NCBI GenBank assembly: GCA_017544125.1
Contig: JAFYET010000379.1
Coordinates: forward strand, 1 to 13,695
Direction of reading: 5' to 3'
Origin: Ruminococcus sp.
GTDB taxonomy: Bacteria > Bacillota > Clostridia > Oscillospirales > Ruminococcaceae
DNA length: 13,695 bases
Positions 12,874 to 13,695 of the stretch are shown piece after piece; within the stretch, counting starts at the first letter, position 1, and every line of letters begins with the position of its first letter. A program made the position numbers and the translations under genes. The notes beneath the pieces were generated by a model. It did no database searches, was not told where the DNA came from, and was given only the letters and a program-made list of their open reading frames with translations.

Positions 12874-13464
12874 ATGGACACAGCACTTATCAAAAAACTA
12901 CTGCTCGAGCGGCTTTCGCATTGCTCTAAGGGGGCATTTGAAGCGCAGGTCGAGCCGAATATACCGCCAAAACACCTTGAAAAGGTCAAAAAGAGCTTTG
13001 GCATAACCGATGAAAGGGTGCTGGGGCTCATAGATACCTCGCTTTTCGGGCGGGGGAAGAACGGGATAGTCTTCACCGAAAAGGGCGTTTATTTCAAGGA
13101 CGTGCTTTGTGACCTTAAAATACGCCACTACACCGACGACTGGCGGCCGGGGGAGGACACAGCGTTTGATTCGCTTGGCATAAAGCCTGACAATGCGCTT
13201 ATCGACACCTTTGCGGTGACGGGGCTTATGGATGCGATAGTTTACGGGCTTTCGGGGCAGCTGGATACGGTGCCCTTACCGCAGACGGTAAAGCCTGCGG
13301 CGGACGCACCTGCACCCGAGGGCATAGCCGAGCACACGCCCTCTGACAGCACACAAAAGGCTGACGCAGAGGACGATGACGATGATGACAACGATGACGA
13401 CGTCGGGCTGCTTGACCTGTTCGGCGTGATACTTGATGTGACATCTGACCCAAGTGAAGAATAA
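12874..13464 (+). CDS. Uncharacterised protein with FGxxKNGIVFT domain and Asp-rich C-terminal tail
   Basis: 196 residues, no signal peptide or membrane helix, so probably cytoplasmic. The segment around IPPKHLEKVKKSFGI (30-44), LIDTSLFGRGKNGIVFTEKGVYFKD (about 52-76) resembles a module I have seen in bacterial proteins of unknown function, where a small beta-rich, PH-like domain is suspected; I cannot name the family with certainty. It is followed by a Pro/Ala-rich linker (about 137-163), an almost pure Asp run (168-177) and a hydrophobic end (VGLLDLFGVILDV, 177-189). The Asp run comes from a GAC/GAT repeat (about 13372-13401). ATG 12874 is set by AAGGAG. thrB follows after 19 bp, so the two are co-transcribed, but a threonine-related role is not implied. 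Confidence 0.78.
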   Translation: MDTALIKKLLLERLSHCSKGAFEAQVEPNIPPKHLEKVKKSFGITDERVLGLIDTSLFGRGKNGIVFTEKGVYFKDVLCDLKIRHYTDDWRPGEDTAFDSLGIKPDNALIDTFAVTGLMDAIVYGLSGQLDTVPLPQTVKPAADAPAPEGIAEHTPSDSTQKADAEDDDDDDNDDDVGLLDLFGVILDVTSDPSEE

Positions 13465-13483
13465 AGAATAAGGAGACATAAAA

Positions 13484-13695
13484 ATGATAAAACTGCAAAT
13501 ACCCGCAACAAGTGCAAATTTAGGCGCAGGCTTTGATGCGCTGGGGCTTGCCCTGTCGTTTTACAACACTGCCGAAATGGAGGAAAACGACATCATCGAC
13601 ATAAAGAGCCTGGACGACACACCCGTGCCGGAGGACGAGAAGAACCTCATCTACATATCGGCAAAGGACTTATACGAGGTCTGCGGCAAGAAGCT
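13484..13695 (+). CDS. thrB: Homoserine kinase, N-terminal part (cut by window end)
   Basis: The first 70 codons of a GHMP-family kinase that phosphorylates homoserine in threonine biosynthesis, in the cytoplasm. The start MIKLQIPATSANLGAGFDALGLAL carries the family N-terminal PATSANLGxGFDxxG signature (7-21). NLIYISAKDLYE (about 53-64) fits the next helix. The Gly-rich ATP loop expected near residue 90 lies beyond the window, so distinction from other GHMP kinases rests on the N-terminus alone. AAGGAG (13470-13475) precedes the ATG by 8 nt. It is the second gene of the operon starting at 12810. Confidence 0.88.
   Translation, partial: MIKLQIPATSANLGAGFDALGLALSFYNTAEMEENDIIDIKSLDDTPVPEDEKNLIYISAKDLYEVCGKK

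Overview
The window looks like a chromosomal segment of a Ruminococcus-like gut or rumen Firmicute (Oscillospiraceae/Ruminococcaceae). This is inferred from a type III glutamine synthetase, DUF4846 and DUF4830 proteins, strong Gram-positive ribosome binding sites (AAGGAG/GGGAGG), several near-consensus TTGACA/TATAAT promoters, and intergenic clusters of GC-rich palindromes beside ATTATGN/AATAATG heptamers. No database search was possible. I see no tRNA, rRNA, CRISPR array, transposase or phage gene.

Layout. 1-260: terminators. 261-2339 (-): glnN, glutamine synthetase III, with a 5' leader holding an intrinsic terminator and an overlapping alternative hairpin. 2340-2825: long control region with a 36-bp direct repeat. 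2826-3737 (+): membrane-anchored DUF4846 protein, convergent with an SGNH/GDSL esterase lipoprotein (3820-5067, -) across a shared terminator. The lipoprotein lies 88 bp downstream of an msmX/ugpC-type sugar-ABC ATPase (5156-6304, -). 6305-6810: gene-free, with the ATPase promoter, two tandem DnaA-box-like 9-mers and a palindrome cluster. 6811-7506 (-): RsuA-type pseudouridine synthase, divergent from a zinc-ribbon membrane protein (7717-8430, +). 8583-9047 (-): DUF4830 membrane protein. 9321-11090 (+): class B penicillin-binding protein. 11454-12200 (+) minD and 12237-12641 (+) mgsA form an operon ending in a clear terminator. 12874-13464 (+): small acidic-tailed protein, co-transcribed with thrB (13484 to the window edge, partial).

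How the genes fit together. glnN assimilates ammonia and appears to be controlled by transcription attenuation. The solitary sugar-transporter ATPase and the secreted esterase fit a polysaccharide-degrading lifestyle, with a shared ATPase energising permeases encoded elsewhere. PBP-minD-mgsA resembles a reduced form of the clostridial mreBCD-pbp-minCDE-rodA-mgsA locus. Here minC and minE are absent between pbp and mgsA, and MinD ends before the usual C-terminal membrane-targeting helix, which would suit a coccoid cell. thrB belongs to threonine biosynthesis.

I did not find an obvious new multi-gene system. The best candidates for something undescribed are regulatory: the glnN attenuator leader, the structured minD leader whose loop can pair with its own Shine-Dalgarno sequence, and the composite heptamer/palindrome repeat family.
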